A DNA stretch of 64,000 nucleotides from Clostridium beijerinckii (GCF_036699995.1 NZ_CP144906.1:3545001-3609000), one strand, 5' to 3'; counted from the stretch's first letter, positions 18,230 through 27,919 are shown. Notes: a model not told the origin generated them from the letters alone. Made by a program: numbers and translations.

Positions 18230-18673
18230 TTGCATTTTATCGAGGGATTATTTTCAAAATTAGTTAAAAAATATAACACTACAGATGTTTATGAATTATG
18301 TAAATTAGAAAAAATAACATATAGAGAACTAGATCTTCATCCTGAAATAAACGGGATTTATCAATATGTAATGAGAAATAGAATTATAACTATAAACCAA
18401 AATCTTAGTCCTGAGTGTAAGAGAATAACATGTGAGCACGAGTTAGGACATGCTATCCTTCATAAAAAATATAACTGCACTTATCTAAAAACAAAGACCT
18501 TCTTCAATGTTAATAAATTTGAAAAAGAAGCTGATATATTTTCATCTTTATTTGAAATCCCATTTATATCTAAAGATATATTAATAGGAAAAACATTAGA
18601 TGAAGTTGCTCGTGAGTTAAACGTTTCAAGGTATTTATTAGATCTTAGAATAGGCATCTGTAATTTTGATTAG
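18230..18673 (+). CDS. ImmA/IrrE-family metallopeptidase
   Basis: A zinc peptidase of about 147 residues that cleaves the phage repressor to trigger induction. The active-site helix is CEHELGHAILH (HExxH), and the third ligand glutamate is expected in FEKEADIFSSL. A TTG start at 18230 is proposed because GGGGGTGG precedes it by about five bases; an ATG at 18203 in the same frame has no such site. It lies 157 bases after the CI-like gene and is probably co-transcribed with it. Confidence 0.8.
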   Translation: MHFIEGLFSKLVKKYNTTDVYELCKLEKITYRELDLHPEINGIYQYVMRNRIITINQNLSPECKRITCEHELGHAILHKKYNCTYLKTKTFFNVNKFEKEADIFSSLFEIPFISKDILIGKTLDEVARELNVSRYLLDLRIGICNFD

Positions 18674-18746
18674 TAATTTAAATTTGTAAGAAAAACAATT
18701 TCTATTTTAACGTATTACACTAAATTTACTTAAGGAGTTATAAATA

Positions 18747-19076
18747 ATGATTTTTAGAAATGTTATGAGTATAGTCAGCTCGCTGATTTCATTGATCTAT
18801 GGATTTAGTATTTTGCTAATATTAGATATGATAAATCATAAAGTTAATTTTACTCCGATTTTTAAGTATCCAAGTACTAAAAGTATTTTAATATTTTTGA
18901 TTTCATTTGCGATTTATATATTATCTGTATTCTTACTTAGTTTAGCAGCTAGGTTGGATAGTAAAAAACAAAGAATTAGATTTATTCTTGTAAATGTAAT
19001 TTCTTTTGCTATGGGCTTAATATTATTCATCTGGATTGGCGTAATATTTTTTATTAATACCGATAGTGGCCCATAA
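18747..19076 (+). CDS. Small membrane protein with three predicted helices
   Basis: A 109-residue protein with hydrophobic segments at about residues 8-26, 48-70 and 82-102 and basic loops between. AAGGAG is nine bases upstream. It lies between the ImmA/IrrE gene and a broken DUF4440 gene on the same strand. I do not recognise a family. Small membrane proteins next to phage switches can act in superinfection exclusion, but nothing in the sequence shows that here. Confidence 0.6.
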   Translation: MIFRNVMSIVSSLISLIYGFSILLILDMINHKVNFTPIFKYPSTKSILIFLISFAIYILSVFLLSLAARLDSKKQRIRFILVNVISFAMGLILFIWIGVIFFINTDSGP

Positions 19077-19127
19077 AAATAAATGCAGATTGATATTGAA
19101 ATACATATCATAAAATGAGGTGAATGC

Positions 19128-19506
19128 ATGAATAGTATTAAAGATCACATATTACAATTAGAACAGGAGTTATTAAAATCAGAAGTTAGAAAGTCAGCTG
19201 ATAAAATAAATGACATGAGATGACTTTATTGAGTTTACTAGCTCAGGAAGTGAATATCATTACAAAAATGGTGATGTATTTCAAGAACAGAATAATCCTC
19301 AAACATTATATGGAGAAATCTCAGATTTTAAAATAAAGGAACTGGCCGATGATTGCATATTAGCAATGTATAAAATAATAAAGCTCAATGAGTTGGACGA
19401 AAATAAAAAATATTCATTACGTAGCTCAATATGGAAATGTTTCGATGGTAAATGGAAAATGATTTTCCATCAAGGAACTTTATCATCCAAATCTGAAATA
19501 ATATAG
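19128..19506 (+). pseudogene. Frameshifted DUF4440/NTF2-like gene
   Basis: The first frame gives MNSIKDHILQLEQELLKSEV and then stops at a TGA (19221-19223). The next frame continues as DDFIEFTSSGSEYHYKNGDV and runs through WKCFDGKWKMIFHQGTL to a stop at 19504-19506. Together they match a DUF4440-type protein (LExxLLxxEVR...DDFxEF). A small frameshift near 19215-19219 breaks the gene. GAGGTG lies seven bases before the ATG. Confidence 0.75.
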
Positions 19507-19566
19507 ATAAACATTATATTAGAAAGCAGAGATAAAAATATTTTTGCTTTCTAATATAATGTTTAT
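19507..19566. terminator. Perfect 22-bp inverted repeat after the DUF4440 remnant
   Basis: The left arm 19507-19528 and the right arm 19545-19566 are fully complementary (ATAAACATTATATTAGAAAG paired with CTTTCTAATATAATGTTTAT at their outer parts), with a 16-base A/T-rich loop. It starts directly after the stop codon and probably ends transcription. Confidence 0.7.
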
Positions 19567-19718
19567 TACAAAATATATGTTAGTTCTCTAATGACTATTT
19601 ATTATAAAATCCAGATTTGATCATAACTGCATTTATATAATTACAAAAACTAACCTCAATATGAATATCACAAACTCTTTCCGCGAATAATAAATAAAAA
19701 GTAAGGTGGTGATATAAA

Positions 19719-19838
19719 ATGGGATCTTCTCAATACAATAGAAATAAGAATGACAAGAGCAATGTTGATAAGATGAAAGGCAAGAATAATCGTGATAAAG
19801 GTAACAATCAAGTTGGCTCAACAGATAATGGAAAATAA
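19719..19838 (+). CDS. Very hydrophilic 39-aa protein
   Basis: Encodes MGSSQYNRNKNDKSNVDKMK followed by GKNNRDKGNNQ...DNGK. It is rich in Asn, Lys and Asp, with no hydrophobic residues to speak of, and is probably disordered. AAGGTGGTG is present about seven bases upstream, and a strong terminator follows, which supports a real gene. No family is recognised. Confidence 0.55.
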   Translation: MGSSQYNRNKNDKSNVDKMKGKNNRDKGNNQVGSTDNGK

Positions 19839-19893
19839 TCTATTTTACTTAAATATAATATAACTAAAATAACATCAAATATATAACAAAAAA

Positions 19894-19930
19894 ACACAGC
19901 CTATATATTTAATCACTAGGCTGTGTTTTT
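19894..19930. terminator. Rho-independent terminator
   Basis: ACACAGCCT (19894-19902) pairs with AGGCTGTGT (19918-19926), with A and T runs on both sides, so it can act in both directions. Confidence 0.85.
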
Positions 19931-19959
19931 TTCACATTATTTTTTATATAAATTTTTAA

Positions 19960-20115
19960 GTTCAAATTTTAAAATACTAATTAAGTAAAAATATAAATTC
20001 ACTAGAAAATCTAAACTCCACTTATAACTTAAGCCATACTAGAAAGAGAGAATACTCTTTCTTGTAGCATTGCACTGAGAATAAAGATATAAAATTTCTT
20101 AATTAGAAGTTGTTC
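19960..20115. repeat. Direct repeat D, copy 1
   Basis: About 155 bases that recur at 20406-20561 in the same orientation with roughly 20 differences. Shared landmarks are TAGAAAGAGAG, TTGTAGCATTGCA and TTAGAAGTTGTTC at the right edge. No protein is encoded. Confidence 0.75.
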
Positions 20116-20254
20116 AATTATTGTTTGTCACAATAACTATTGGGAGCATGCATACATGGATGCAACTTCTATTGTTAAAAATCCACAATATATTCTCTTA
20201 GTAACACAAACAAAATAGTACTATCCACTTCGATTGGCTATAAATTATAGATAA

Positions 20255-20710
20255 ACCAATCATAAACTATACTTAGACTATGAAATATCCTCTAACCAGA
20301 AATGAGTGATATACTTTTGTAACCACAAGGGTCATAATATGGAATGTTTCATTGGCAATTTTGGTGGAAGTGATTCTTTGGCTATAAGTTGTTCCAAATG
20401 TGCTAGTTCAAATTTTAAAGCACTAACTAAGCCAAAGTACAAATTCACTAAAAAATCTAAATTCTACTTATAATTTAGATCATACTAGAAAGAGAGATTA
20501 CTCTTTTTTGTAGCATTGCATTGAGAATAAAGATGTAAGATTTCTTCATTAGAAGTTGTTCCAAATGTGCTAGTTCAGAACTTGCCTTTGAGGCTAGCAT
20601 CTTGGATGCAACTTGTTATCTTAGAAATCATCCATCATAATTTCCTTAGAAACTGAAACAACAGCATAATCCTTATTTTAGCGAGTTATATGCATAAGTT
20701 CAGATCTTAG
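20255..20710. repeat. Dispersed repeat B copy interrupted by repeat D copy 2
   Basis: The left end (AATCATAAACTATACTTAGA, AACCAGAAATGAGTGATATA) matches the B element at 41580-42010. Its interior is replaced by the second copy of direct repeat D (20406-20561), after which B-like sequence resumes (TTTGAGGCTAGCATCTTGGA). The gene-free stretch 19839-21039 is therefore a stack of repeats D, B and A. Confidence 0.7.
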
Positions 20711-20739
20711 TTAGTTTATCTATGATATCCAAATTAATA

Positions 20740-21020
20740 TTTAAATCTATAGGATAAACATATTTACAAACCTGCTAAAACTTTGAGGTAATATCTTCAC
20801 TAGAAATCATAAATATATTTGTGTAGAAAACATTTGAAAATGAGCTGCTAAAAATTCTTAGTTGTAGGTTGTTCCACTTTTGCTTGTCACACTGAAAGTG
20901 GGAGCATGCTGAAGTGGTGCAACCTGCGACTTAGGATTTTCAGCGATATTTTCATAGTTTTTCGGAACAAAATATTTATGATTTCGGTAAGTTACCACAT
21001 AAGTTCAGTTTCGAAGTTGG
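20740..21020. repeat. Dispersed long-hairpin repeat A, copy 2
   Basis: Close relative of 9615-9880: arms GAAATCATAAATATATTTGT and AAATATTTATGATTTCGG, with GCTGCTAAAAATTCTTAG pairing CTTAGGATTTTCAGC. It ends in TTGGTTTATCTATAG, just before the polC stop codon. Confidence 0.8.
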
Positions 21021-21039
21021 TTTATCTATAGTCATAAAT

Positions 21040-24000
21040 CTAAACTGCGTCAAAGAAGCTCATTTGATCACTTTCTGGAAGGCCATTTAAACAATCAAAT
21101 TTTCTAAGAAGCTCTATGGCAGCATTACCAATCTTAGAACGTTTCTTTACATCATCTACTGAATTAAATTCCTTTTCCTTTGCAGCATTTGCTATACCTT
21201 CTGCCGCTACATTTCCCATACCTGCTATACTGTTTATTGGTGGTCTTATTCCATCTTCTTCTAGCTGGAATTTTGTAGCACTAGATTTATATAAATCAAT
21301 TGGAAGGAATTTAAATCCTCTTTCATACATTTCTAAAACTATTTCAAGGTCATCATACATATCCTTATCTTTAGGACCAGCATCATTTCCAAGAGCCTGA
21401 ATTTCCTGCATCTTTGCTTTAACCTTTTCTTTTCCAAAGATCATAAATTCTGCATCAAATGCTTTTGCTCTTATAGTAAAGTATGTTGCATAATAAGCCT
21501 GAGGTATATGAACTTTAAACCATGCTATTCTAAATGCCATCATTACATAAGCTGCTGCATGGGCTTTAGGGAACATGTATTTTATCTTTTTACAAGACTC
21601 TATATACCATTCTGGCACATCATGTTCTCTCATCATAGCTTCATATTCTGGAAATTTAGGTTCTTTTAAGGCTTTACCTTTACGAACAGTTTCCATTATT
21701 TTAAATGCGGTATTAGGTGGAAGTCCTTTTCTAATTAAGTAAACCATGATATCATCTCTTGTACATACCGCATCACTTATGCTGGTGATTACTCCATTAT
21801 CAATTAAGTCCTTAGCATTTCCAAGCCATACATCTGTACCATGTGAAAGTCCTGATATACATAATAAATCTGAGAAAGTTTTTGGTTTTGTATCTACAAG
21901 CATTCCTCTTACGAACTTAGTACCAAACTCAGGAATTCCAAAGGTTCCAACCTCTGAATTTATCTGCTGTGGAGTTACCCCAAGAGCCTTTGTTGAGAAG
22001 AATAAGGACATAGTATCCTTGTCATCCATAGGAATCTCATGTGGATCAACCCCTGTTATATCTTGAAGCATTCTTATAACTGTCGGGTCATCGTGCCCTA
22101 GTATATCAAGCTTCAATAGATTTTGGTCAATAGAGTGATAATCAAAATGTGTTGTTATAATATCAGAATTAGGGTCATCAGCTGGATGCTGCACAGGGCA
22201 GAATTCAAATATTTCTCTTCCCTTTGGTACAACTATAATTCCACCTGGATGCTGTCCTGTAGTTCTCTTTATACCAGTACACCCTACTGAAATTCTCATT
22301 GTTTCAGCCTTGTTTATTGGAAGATTTTTTTCTTCATAATATTTTTTAACATAACCAAATGCTGTTTTTTCTGCTATAGTACCAATAGTCCCTGCTTTAA
22401 ATGTTGTTCCCTTTCCAAAGATAACTTCTGTATATCTATGGGCCTTTGCCTGATATTCTCCTGAGAAGTTTAAATCTATATCTGGTTCTTTATCTCCATT
22501 AAAGCCTAGGAATGTTTCAAATGGTATATCTATTCCATCCTTATGAAGCTTTTCTCCACAAACAGGACACTCTTTATCTGGTAAGTCAAAGCCGTTTAGA
22601 ACTCCATAATCCTCAAAATCAGAATACTTACACTTAGGACATCTATAATGAGGCGGAAGCGCATTAACTTCTGTTATACCAGTCATATTTGCAACGAAGG
22701 ATGAACCAACAGATCCTCTGGAACCTACTAAGTATCCATCTTCATTTGATTTCCATACCAGCTTCTGAGCTATGATATACATTACTGAGAATCCATTTTT
22801 TATAATAGAATCCAGCTCTTTATCAAGTCTTGCCTGAACTATTTCTGGAAGTGGATCTCCATAAAGTTCATGGGCTTTTTCATAAGCGATATCTTTTATT
22901 GTCTGCTCACAGCCTTCTATATGTGGTGGACATTTTTCAGGAGAAATTGGGCTTATTTGCTCACACATATCTGCTACTATATTAGTATTTGTAACTACAA
23001 CCTCATAAGCTTTTGTTCTTCCTAAATAAGAGAATTCATCGAGCATTTCTTCAGTAGTTCTTAAATATAATGGTGCTTGATTATCTGCATCCTTAAATCC
23101 CTGTCCTGCTTCTAATATACGTCTGTATATTTCATCTTCAGGATCTAGGAAGTGAACATCTCCAGTAGCCACTACAGGCTTTCCTAATCTTTCTGCAAGT
23201 TCTACAATCTTTTTATTAATTTCTTTTAAATATTCTTTACTTGGAACTTGCTCTTGTCTTACTAAGTAATCATTATTACCTAAAGGCTGAATTTCTAAGT
23301 AATCATAGAAATTAGCAATTTCCTCAATTTGTTCTTCTGGTTTTCCAAGAAGTATAGCTTGATATAACTCCCCTTCACTACAAGCACTTCCAATAATTAA
23401 ACCTTCAGAATATTTCTTAAACATGCTCTTTAATATACGTGGTTTTTTATAAAAATAATCTAAATGAGAATATGATACCAATTTATATAAATTCTTTAAC
23501 CCCACGTAATTTTTTGCTAGTATTATTGCATGGTGAGTTTTAACCTTTTTATATGCCACTTTCTTAGCTTCTTCATCAGCTGCATATAAATCTATATCTG
23601 ATAGTGTTTGTGCGCCTCTCTCTTTTAGCTTTTCAATCATTATGTTAAATACCTTAACAGTTGTATCAACATCATCTAAAGCTCTATGGGCAACTTCAAC
23701 CTTTATTCCAAGATTCTTAGCAATTCTTCCTAGCTTATAAGATTTATAATCAGGGAATACATCTTGTGCTAATCCTAAAGTATCTATATAGGTAAAATCA
23801 AACTCATAGCCTAAAACTTTCGCATTATGCTTTAAAAATCCAATATCAAAGTCCGCATTATGCGCAACTAAAACACTTCCTTCAATAAATTCAAGCAATT
23901 TAGGGAAAACTTTATCAATAGTTTCTGCATTTTTTACCATATCATCAGTTATCTTTGTAACCTCTACAACTCTCATAGGAATTGACTTTTGAGGGTTTAC

Positions 24001-25389
24001 AAAAGTACTGAACTTATCTATAACCTTGCCATCCTTAATTTTCATTACTCCTATTTCAGTAATCTTTTCTGTCTGAGGAGAAAAACCTGTAGTTTCTAAA
24101 TCAAGAACACAGTATACCGTATCAATACTTTCTTCCCTAACATTTGTTACAGATGGCTTTTTATCAGGGGCAAGGTAAGCTTCAACTCCATATATGACTT
24201 TCATATCTGGATTATCTCTTCCAAGCAATTTGTGCGCTTCTGGAAATGACTGAACCACTCCATGATCAGTTATAGCAATAGACTTCATTCCCCAGCTCAT
24301 AGCTCTCTTAATTAAATCACTAGCACTAGACATGGCATCCATCTGGCTCATTTGAGTATGCATGTGAAGCTCTACTCTCTTAACCTCAGAATTATCCTGT
24401 CTCTTATACTTCTTTATTCCATTTGTTTCAATAACAGTGTTAGCAATAAGTTCAACTTCATGAGAGAAATTACTATATCCTGCATTTCCAGCAAGTCTAA
24501 GCCCCTTAGCCTTTTTTATTCTAGAAAATACTTCATCATACTCAGTAGGCTTTGCAAAAATCTTGCAGGTCATTGAATTTGATCCATCATATAAGTCAAA
24601 GGAAATTAACATTTTTCCACTTCTTAATTCTTTTGCTTCTAAATTAGATATTTCACCCTCTAAAGCTACTCTTCCTTCATCAGGTGTTATATCATTAATT
24701 TTAATTATGTTTTCCTTAATATTAGCATTTCTTCCTAAAATCAAGAATGGATTACTTGCCTTTTTGCCATCACCCTCAGCTTTTACCTCTGGCTTACCTT
24801 CTTCAGCTTTAGGTACTTCAGGAGGATTATTGCTTTGGTTAATTTTTATTTCTTTAATAACTTTCATCTCATTAGCACGTTTATCTTCTGCAATTTTTAC
24901 TAATTCTTCGCTATCTATTTGGTCAATAAAGTTGATATTATAATGTTTCCCGTACATATGCTTTATAGCTTTATTAATTTGCTTATCATATTCCATGGTT
25001 TTTAAGAAACCAGATACAGGAATTTTAAAATTAAAATTTATAGTATTTCCTTCTATTTCATAGTCACTATTATTAACCGCTGCCTTTAATGCAGGATACT
25101 TCGTAGATAAGGAATATACGATATTTTTCAATTCTTTTTCTATAGGCCTTATTTCGACCTCGTCACTATACTTTACAATAATTTTAGAATCATTTAATCC
25201 GAATTTGTCTTTTATGAAACTATTGAAACTTTCAATTTCCCCTAGTTCAATATAATTATCTGAACTAATTTCCATTTCCAGCACTTTAGTTTTCTTACGC
25301 AAGACTACGGATTGTATAACAGCAGTATTTATGCTGCCAGCGGATTCATAATCACTAAAAGCTTCATTTATTCTCTTCATACTACTCAT
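21040..25389 (-). CDS. polC: DNA polymerase III alpha subunit, Gram-positive type (PolC)
   Basis: The 1449-residue replicative polymerase with built-in proofreading. In order: N-terminal domain (1-215), OB fold (about 225-325), PHP domain interrupted by a DEDD exonuclease that begins CVLDLETTGFSPQTEKITEI (about 424), the rest of PHP, then the C-family polymerase palm and fingers. A zinc-binding region (CPKCKYSDFEDYG, then CPVCG) is near residues 910-945. Full length for the family. The ribosome binding site is weak (AAAAGG three bases before the first ATG); an ATG three codons on is an alternative start. The gene is flanked by repeats on both sides. Confidence 0.95.
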   Translation of the reverse strand: MSSMKRINEAFSDYESAGSINTAVIQSVVLRKKTKVLEMEISSDNYIELGEIESFNSFIKDKFGLNDSKIIVKYSDEVEIRPIEKELKNIVYSLSTKYPALKAAVNNSDYEIEGNTINFNFKIPVSGFLKTMEYDKQINKAIKHMYGKHYNINFIDQIDSEELVKIAEDKRANEMKVIKEIKINQSNNPPEVPKAEEGKPEVKAEGDGKKASNPFLILGRNANIKENIIKINDITPDEGRVALEGEISNLEAKELRSGKMLISFDLYDGSNSMTCKIFAKPTEYDEVFSRIKKAKGLRLAGNAGYSNFSHEVELIANTVIETNGIKKYKRQDNSEVKRVELHMHTQMSQMDAMSSASDLIKRAMSWGMKSIAITDHGVVQSFPEAHKLLGRDNPDMKVIYGVEAYLAPDKKPSVTNVREESIDTVYCVLDLETTGFSPQTEKITEIGVMKIKDGKVIDKFSTFVNPQKSIPMRVVEVTKITDDMVKNAETIDKVFPKLLEFIEGSVLVAHNADFDIGFLKHNAKVLGYEFDFTYIDTLGLAQDVFPDYKSYKLGRIAKNLGIKVEVAHRALDDVDTTVKVFNIMIEKLKERGAQTLSDIDLYAADEEAKKVAYKKVKTHHAIILAKNYVGLKNLYKLVSYSHLDYFYKKPRILKSMFKKYSEGLIIGSACSEGELYQAILLGKPEEQIEEIANFYDYLEIQPLGNNDYLVRQEQVPSKEYLKEINKKIVELAERLGKPVVATGDVHFLDPEDEIYRRILEAGQGFKDADNQAPLYLRTTEEMLDEFSYLGRTKAYEVVVTNTNIVADMCEQISPISPEKCPPHIEGCEQTIKDIAYEKAHELYGDPLPEIVQARLDKELDSIIKNGFSVMYIIAQKLVWKSNEDGYLVGSRGSVGSSFVANMTGITEVNALPPHYRCPKCKYSDFEDYGVLNGFDLPDKECPVCGEKLHKDGIDIPFETFLGFNGDKEPDIDLNFSGEYQAKAHRYTEVIFGKGTTFKAGTIGTIAEKTAFGYVKKYYEEKNLPINKAETMRISVGCTGIKRTTGQHPGGIIVVPKGREIFEFCPVQHPADDPNSDIITTHFDYHSIDQNLLKLDILGHDDPTVIRMLQDITGVDPHEIPMDDKDTMSLFFSTKALGVTPQQINSEVGTFGIPEFGTKFVRGMLVDTKPKTFSDLLCISGLSHGTDVWLGNAKDLIDNGVITSISDAVCTRDDIMVYLIRKGLPPNTAFKIMETVRKGKALKEPKFPEYEAMMREHDVPEWYIESCKKIKYMFPKAHAAAYVMMAFRIAWFKVHIPQAYYATYFTIRAKAFDAEFMIFGKEKVKAKMQEIQALGNDAGPKDKDMYDDLEIVLEMYERGFKFLPIDLYKSSATKFQLEEDGIRPPINSIAGMGNVAAEGIANAAKEKEFNSVDDVKKRSKIGNAAIELLRKFDCLNGLPESDQMSFFDAV

Positions 25390-25934
25390 TAACCTTTTCT
25401 AAAAAATTTTCAGTATGCTACTATTATATAGATTAAACTTGCAATTTGTTAAGCTTCAAAAAAACGCATAGAAATAATTCTATCAAAAAAGTATTCCTAT
25501 ACCTCCCTCATATTTAATCTAGATAATATTTATATTATTTTTCAATCTCAACTAATTTTTCATTTGTACAATAATTAATCAATTAGTAGTTTTCCGACAT
25601 TTAAAGCATATAAATTAAAATAACAAGCGCAAAATACCATGATTATTTTTCATTAAGCGAAAAAGCAGATTGGACTCATAGCAAGTCTATTAGTGCAATT
25701 TACTGATGAAGCATAATGGAAAATAGGCACTTATGAAAAGAGCAGCTATGCTGCAATAAAGAACTTTTCTTGGCAGATATACTTGTTACTTTTTTGATTA
25801 TGCCTAACTATCATTCCATAATCTAATAATGTTGTCAAGGCAAAAGAATGTTTGCTAATTCTATTAGACGTTGAATTCACTAGTAAATTAATAAATAATA
25901 AAATTTGCATACATTCTTCTTAGAGTGAAACTAT
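25390..25934. repeat. Gene-free spacer with a lone copy of the mini-hairpin unit
   Basis: At 25728-25769 the sequence CACTTATGAAAAGAGCAGCT, followed by ATGCTGC and later AAGAACTTTTC, repeats a unit of the prophage array at 16829-17090, most like its third unit (stem GCAGC/GCTGC, loop TAT). The rest of the 545 bases is AT-rich and shows no supported gene. Confidence 0.7.
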
Positions 25935-26552
25935 TTATTTTAACTCAGAATGGCACCTGCCAACCGTTTCCTTTATTGCCATAGCGTTCTCATTTTCTGA
26001 TGAAATAACTAACTGACTTATGTAATTATTATTAAATATCTCACAGTAAAATTCCTTACTCATTTCATCAATTTCTTCATAATTTTCACTTAACTTCTGT
26101 AATAAATCCTCTTCACCAAGTCCAGCGTTATCTATGAAATAATATAAATTCATTCTATTTACATATTCTTCAATTCTTTTAAAATTATACTTATTTACAA
26201 CAAATCCAATTACATAATCTCTATCAGTTTTTTTAGTTCCCTTTTTTATGCTAATACCAAACATAGATACTTCTGGTACCTTCTTTATTTCAAACTTCTT
26301 ATATGCTATTCTTGAAATTCCTAAATGCTCTACTATTTCTTCAACCGGAACCTCATGCTCCACTTGATTTCCAAAATACAACATTCTAGAGTCCAAAACT
26401 ATTAAACAAAGGTTTTCTCCAATCATTTCATTTAAAACCTTTACTTTAAATTCATCGCTTTTCTTCATTCCATAGTATTCCACGAAAGTTTTAACTCCAT
26501 CCTCATCTTCTTCGCTTCTTACCTTTAATTTATTCCCGCCAAATAAAAACAT
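25935..26552 (-). CDS. Uncharacterised soluble protein, about 205 aa
   Basis: An acidic, soluble protein with no recognised family. It begins MFLFGGNKLKVRSEEDEDGV and has a mixed alpha/beta pattern, with a likely HTH-like or dimerisation stretch EEIVEHLGISRIAYKKFEIK near residue 75. No signal peptide or membrane segment is present. The internal ATG 26552 is used as the start because AAGGAG lies nine bases before it, inside a slightly longer open frame. It lies alone between polC and a repeat cluster. Confidence 0.55.
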   Translation of the reverse strand: MFLFGGNKLKVRSEEDEDGVKTFVEYYGMKKSDEFKVKVLNEMIGENLCLIVLDSRMLYFGNQVEHEVPVEEIVEHLGISRIAYKKFEIKKVPEVSMFGISIKKGTKKTDRDYVIGFVVNKYNFKRIEEYVNRMNLYYFIDNAGLGEEDLLQKLSENYEEIDEMSKEFYCEIFNNNYISQLVISSENENAMAIKETVGRCHSELK

Positions 26553-26659
26553 ATTTTCCTTCTCCTTCATCAAGTGATATATAACATTATAATATATAAC
26601 TGCTTGTTTAATAAATTAAAAACTGTAGAAATTTAAAATAATATTTTAAATTTTTATGT

Positions 26660-26960
26660 AGTATCTATAGATAAACCAACTTAGACCTGAACTTATGCAT
26701 ATAACTCACCGAAATCACAAATATTTTGTTCCGAAAAGCTATGAAAATATCGCTGAAGGTTCTAAGCAGCAGGTTGTATCCAATTTAGCATGCTCCAACT
26801 TTCAGTTTGACAAGCTAAATTAGAACACCCTACAGCTAAGAACCTTTAACAGCTCATTTTCAAATGTTTTCTTCACAAATATATTTATGATTTCTAGTAA
26901 AGATATGAGCTTAAAATTCTAGAAATTTTGTAAATCTGTTTATCTAATAAGCCGAATTTT
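26660..26960. repeat. Dispersed long-hairpin repeat A, copy 3 (inverted)
   Basis: Reverse-complement copy of repeat A: begins TATCTATAGATAAACCAACT, has AAATCACAAATATTTTGTTC and later GCTCATTTTCAAATGTTTTC, then ATATTTATGATTTCTAG. Same arm organisation as the copies at 9615 and 20740. Confidence 0.8.
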
Positions 26961-26989
26961 TAAATTGGATATCTATATAGATATCCAGA

Positions 26990-27240
26990 CTAAAACCTGA
27001 ACTTATGCGCATGCCTCACCGAAATGAATAACATACTTCTGTTCCAGTTTCTAGGGAATTCTGATGGGTGATTCTAGGCTATAAAGTTGTATCCAAAGTG
27101 CTAGCCTCAAAGAACAAGCACTCACAGAGAAAGTTCGAAGAACGAAATATAAAATGCTGATAGAGAAAGTTCTTCTTACCAAATGTAAAATTTGGAGCAT
27201 CACTTTTGGATTCTCACTTTTTGAACTAGCACATTTTTAG
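26990..27240. repeat. Dispersed repeat B, inverted partial copy
   Basis: Reverse complement of the right half of the B element at 41580-42010: CCTCACCGAAATGAATAACA, GATGGGTGATTCTAG, AACAAGCACTCACAGAGAAA, then AAATGTAAAATTTGGAGCAT. It runs into a transposase remnant at its right end. Confidence 0.75.
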
Positions 27241-27246
27241 GGAAAG

Positions 27247-27306
27247 TAGGCATTGATGGCGTCGTTGAATCAGATGAAATATTCTTTAAAGAAAGCCAAT
27301 ATATGT
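27247..27306 (+). pseudogene. IS1595/ISXO2-type transposase remnant
   Basis: One frame reads KVGIDGVVESDEIFFKES and soon stops. This fits the start of the ISXO2-like transposase catalytic domain (GxVExDEtxF). Only about 20 codons survive. It lies at the edge of a B repeat, which suggests that repeat B derives from or was mobilised with an IS1595-type element. Confidence 0.5.
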
Positions 27307-27402
27307 AGGACATACTCAATGTAATATTATGCTAATTATGTTATAATTAGTTGAATAGGTAACTAAAATATAATTAACAATAAAAAGAAAGGATGTAGCA
27401 CT

Positions 27403-27633
27403 ATGTTTAATCTCTCTAAAAAAAGTTTTTTAGTTGATTTGGATGATTCTTTAACTTATCCATCTGCACAGACAATTTGCAATACGATTGAAAAATATTG
27501 TATAAGTTCTAAAGAAAAGTGCCAGTTTGTCAGTACCGAAAAGCCAGTTACATTCTATTTGGAGGATAAATTATTTTCTACTGAAATCACTATGGCTCGA
27601 GGTGGGTATATGATTAAGTGCCTTGAAAAATAG
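27403..27633 (+). CDS. DUF4318-like small protein
   Basis: A 76-residue soluble protein: SFLVDLDDSLTYPSAQTICN, KPVTFYLEDKLFSTEI and MARGGYMIKC. This agrees with my memory of DUF4318, whose role is unknown. AAAGGATG precedes the start, and a promoter with TATAAT lies near 27346. It is a single gene between repeats and thrS (convergent). Confidence 0.65.
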   Translation: MFNLSKKSFLVDLDDSLTYPSAQTICNTIEKYCISSKEKCQFVSTEKPVTFYLEDKLFSTEITMARGGYMIKCLEK

Positions 27634-27840
27634 TAAGTAGATAATTCCACTATTATTTTTTAGTATATTTCAACATTATAAAAAATAGCCGAATTTAAAA
27701 GTATCTTGTTTTCATAAACACAATTAAGACTATATTTATGTGTATATTATCCGAAATTAAATGCATATTTGTTCCGACATGTTAAGAAGATTTCTCTAGA
27801 AATTTCTAAATGGAAGGTTGCTTTATATTAGAAATATTAA

Positions 27841-27880
27841 AAGGAATAACTAAAGTGATGTTTACTTTAATTATTCCTTA
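27841..27880. terminator. Terminator downstream of thrS
   Basis: AAGGAATAACTAAAGT (27841-27856) pairs with ACTTTAATTATTCCTT (27864-27879) with one mismatch. On the minus strand it follows thrS and is continued by a T-rich stretch. Confidence 0.7.
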
Positions 27881-27919
27881 AATTTAATATCTTAATATTT
27901 CAGTATTATCTCTACTTAA

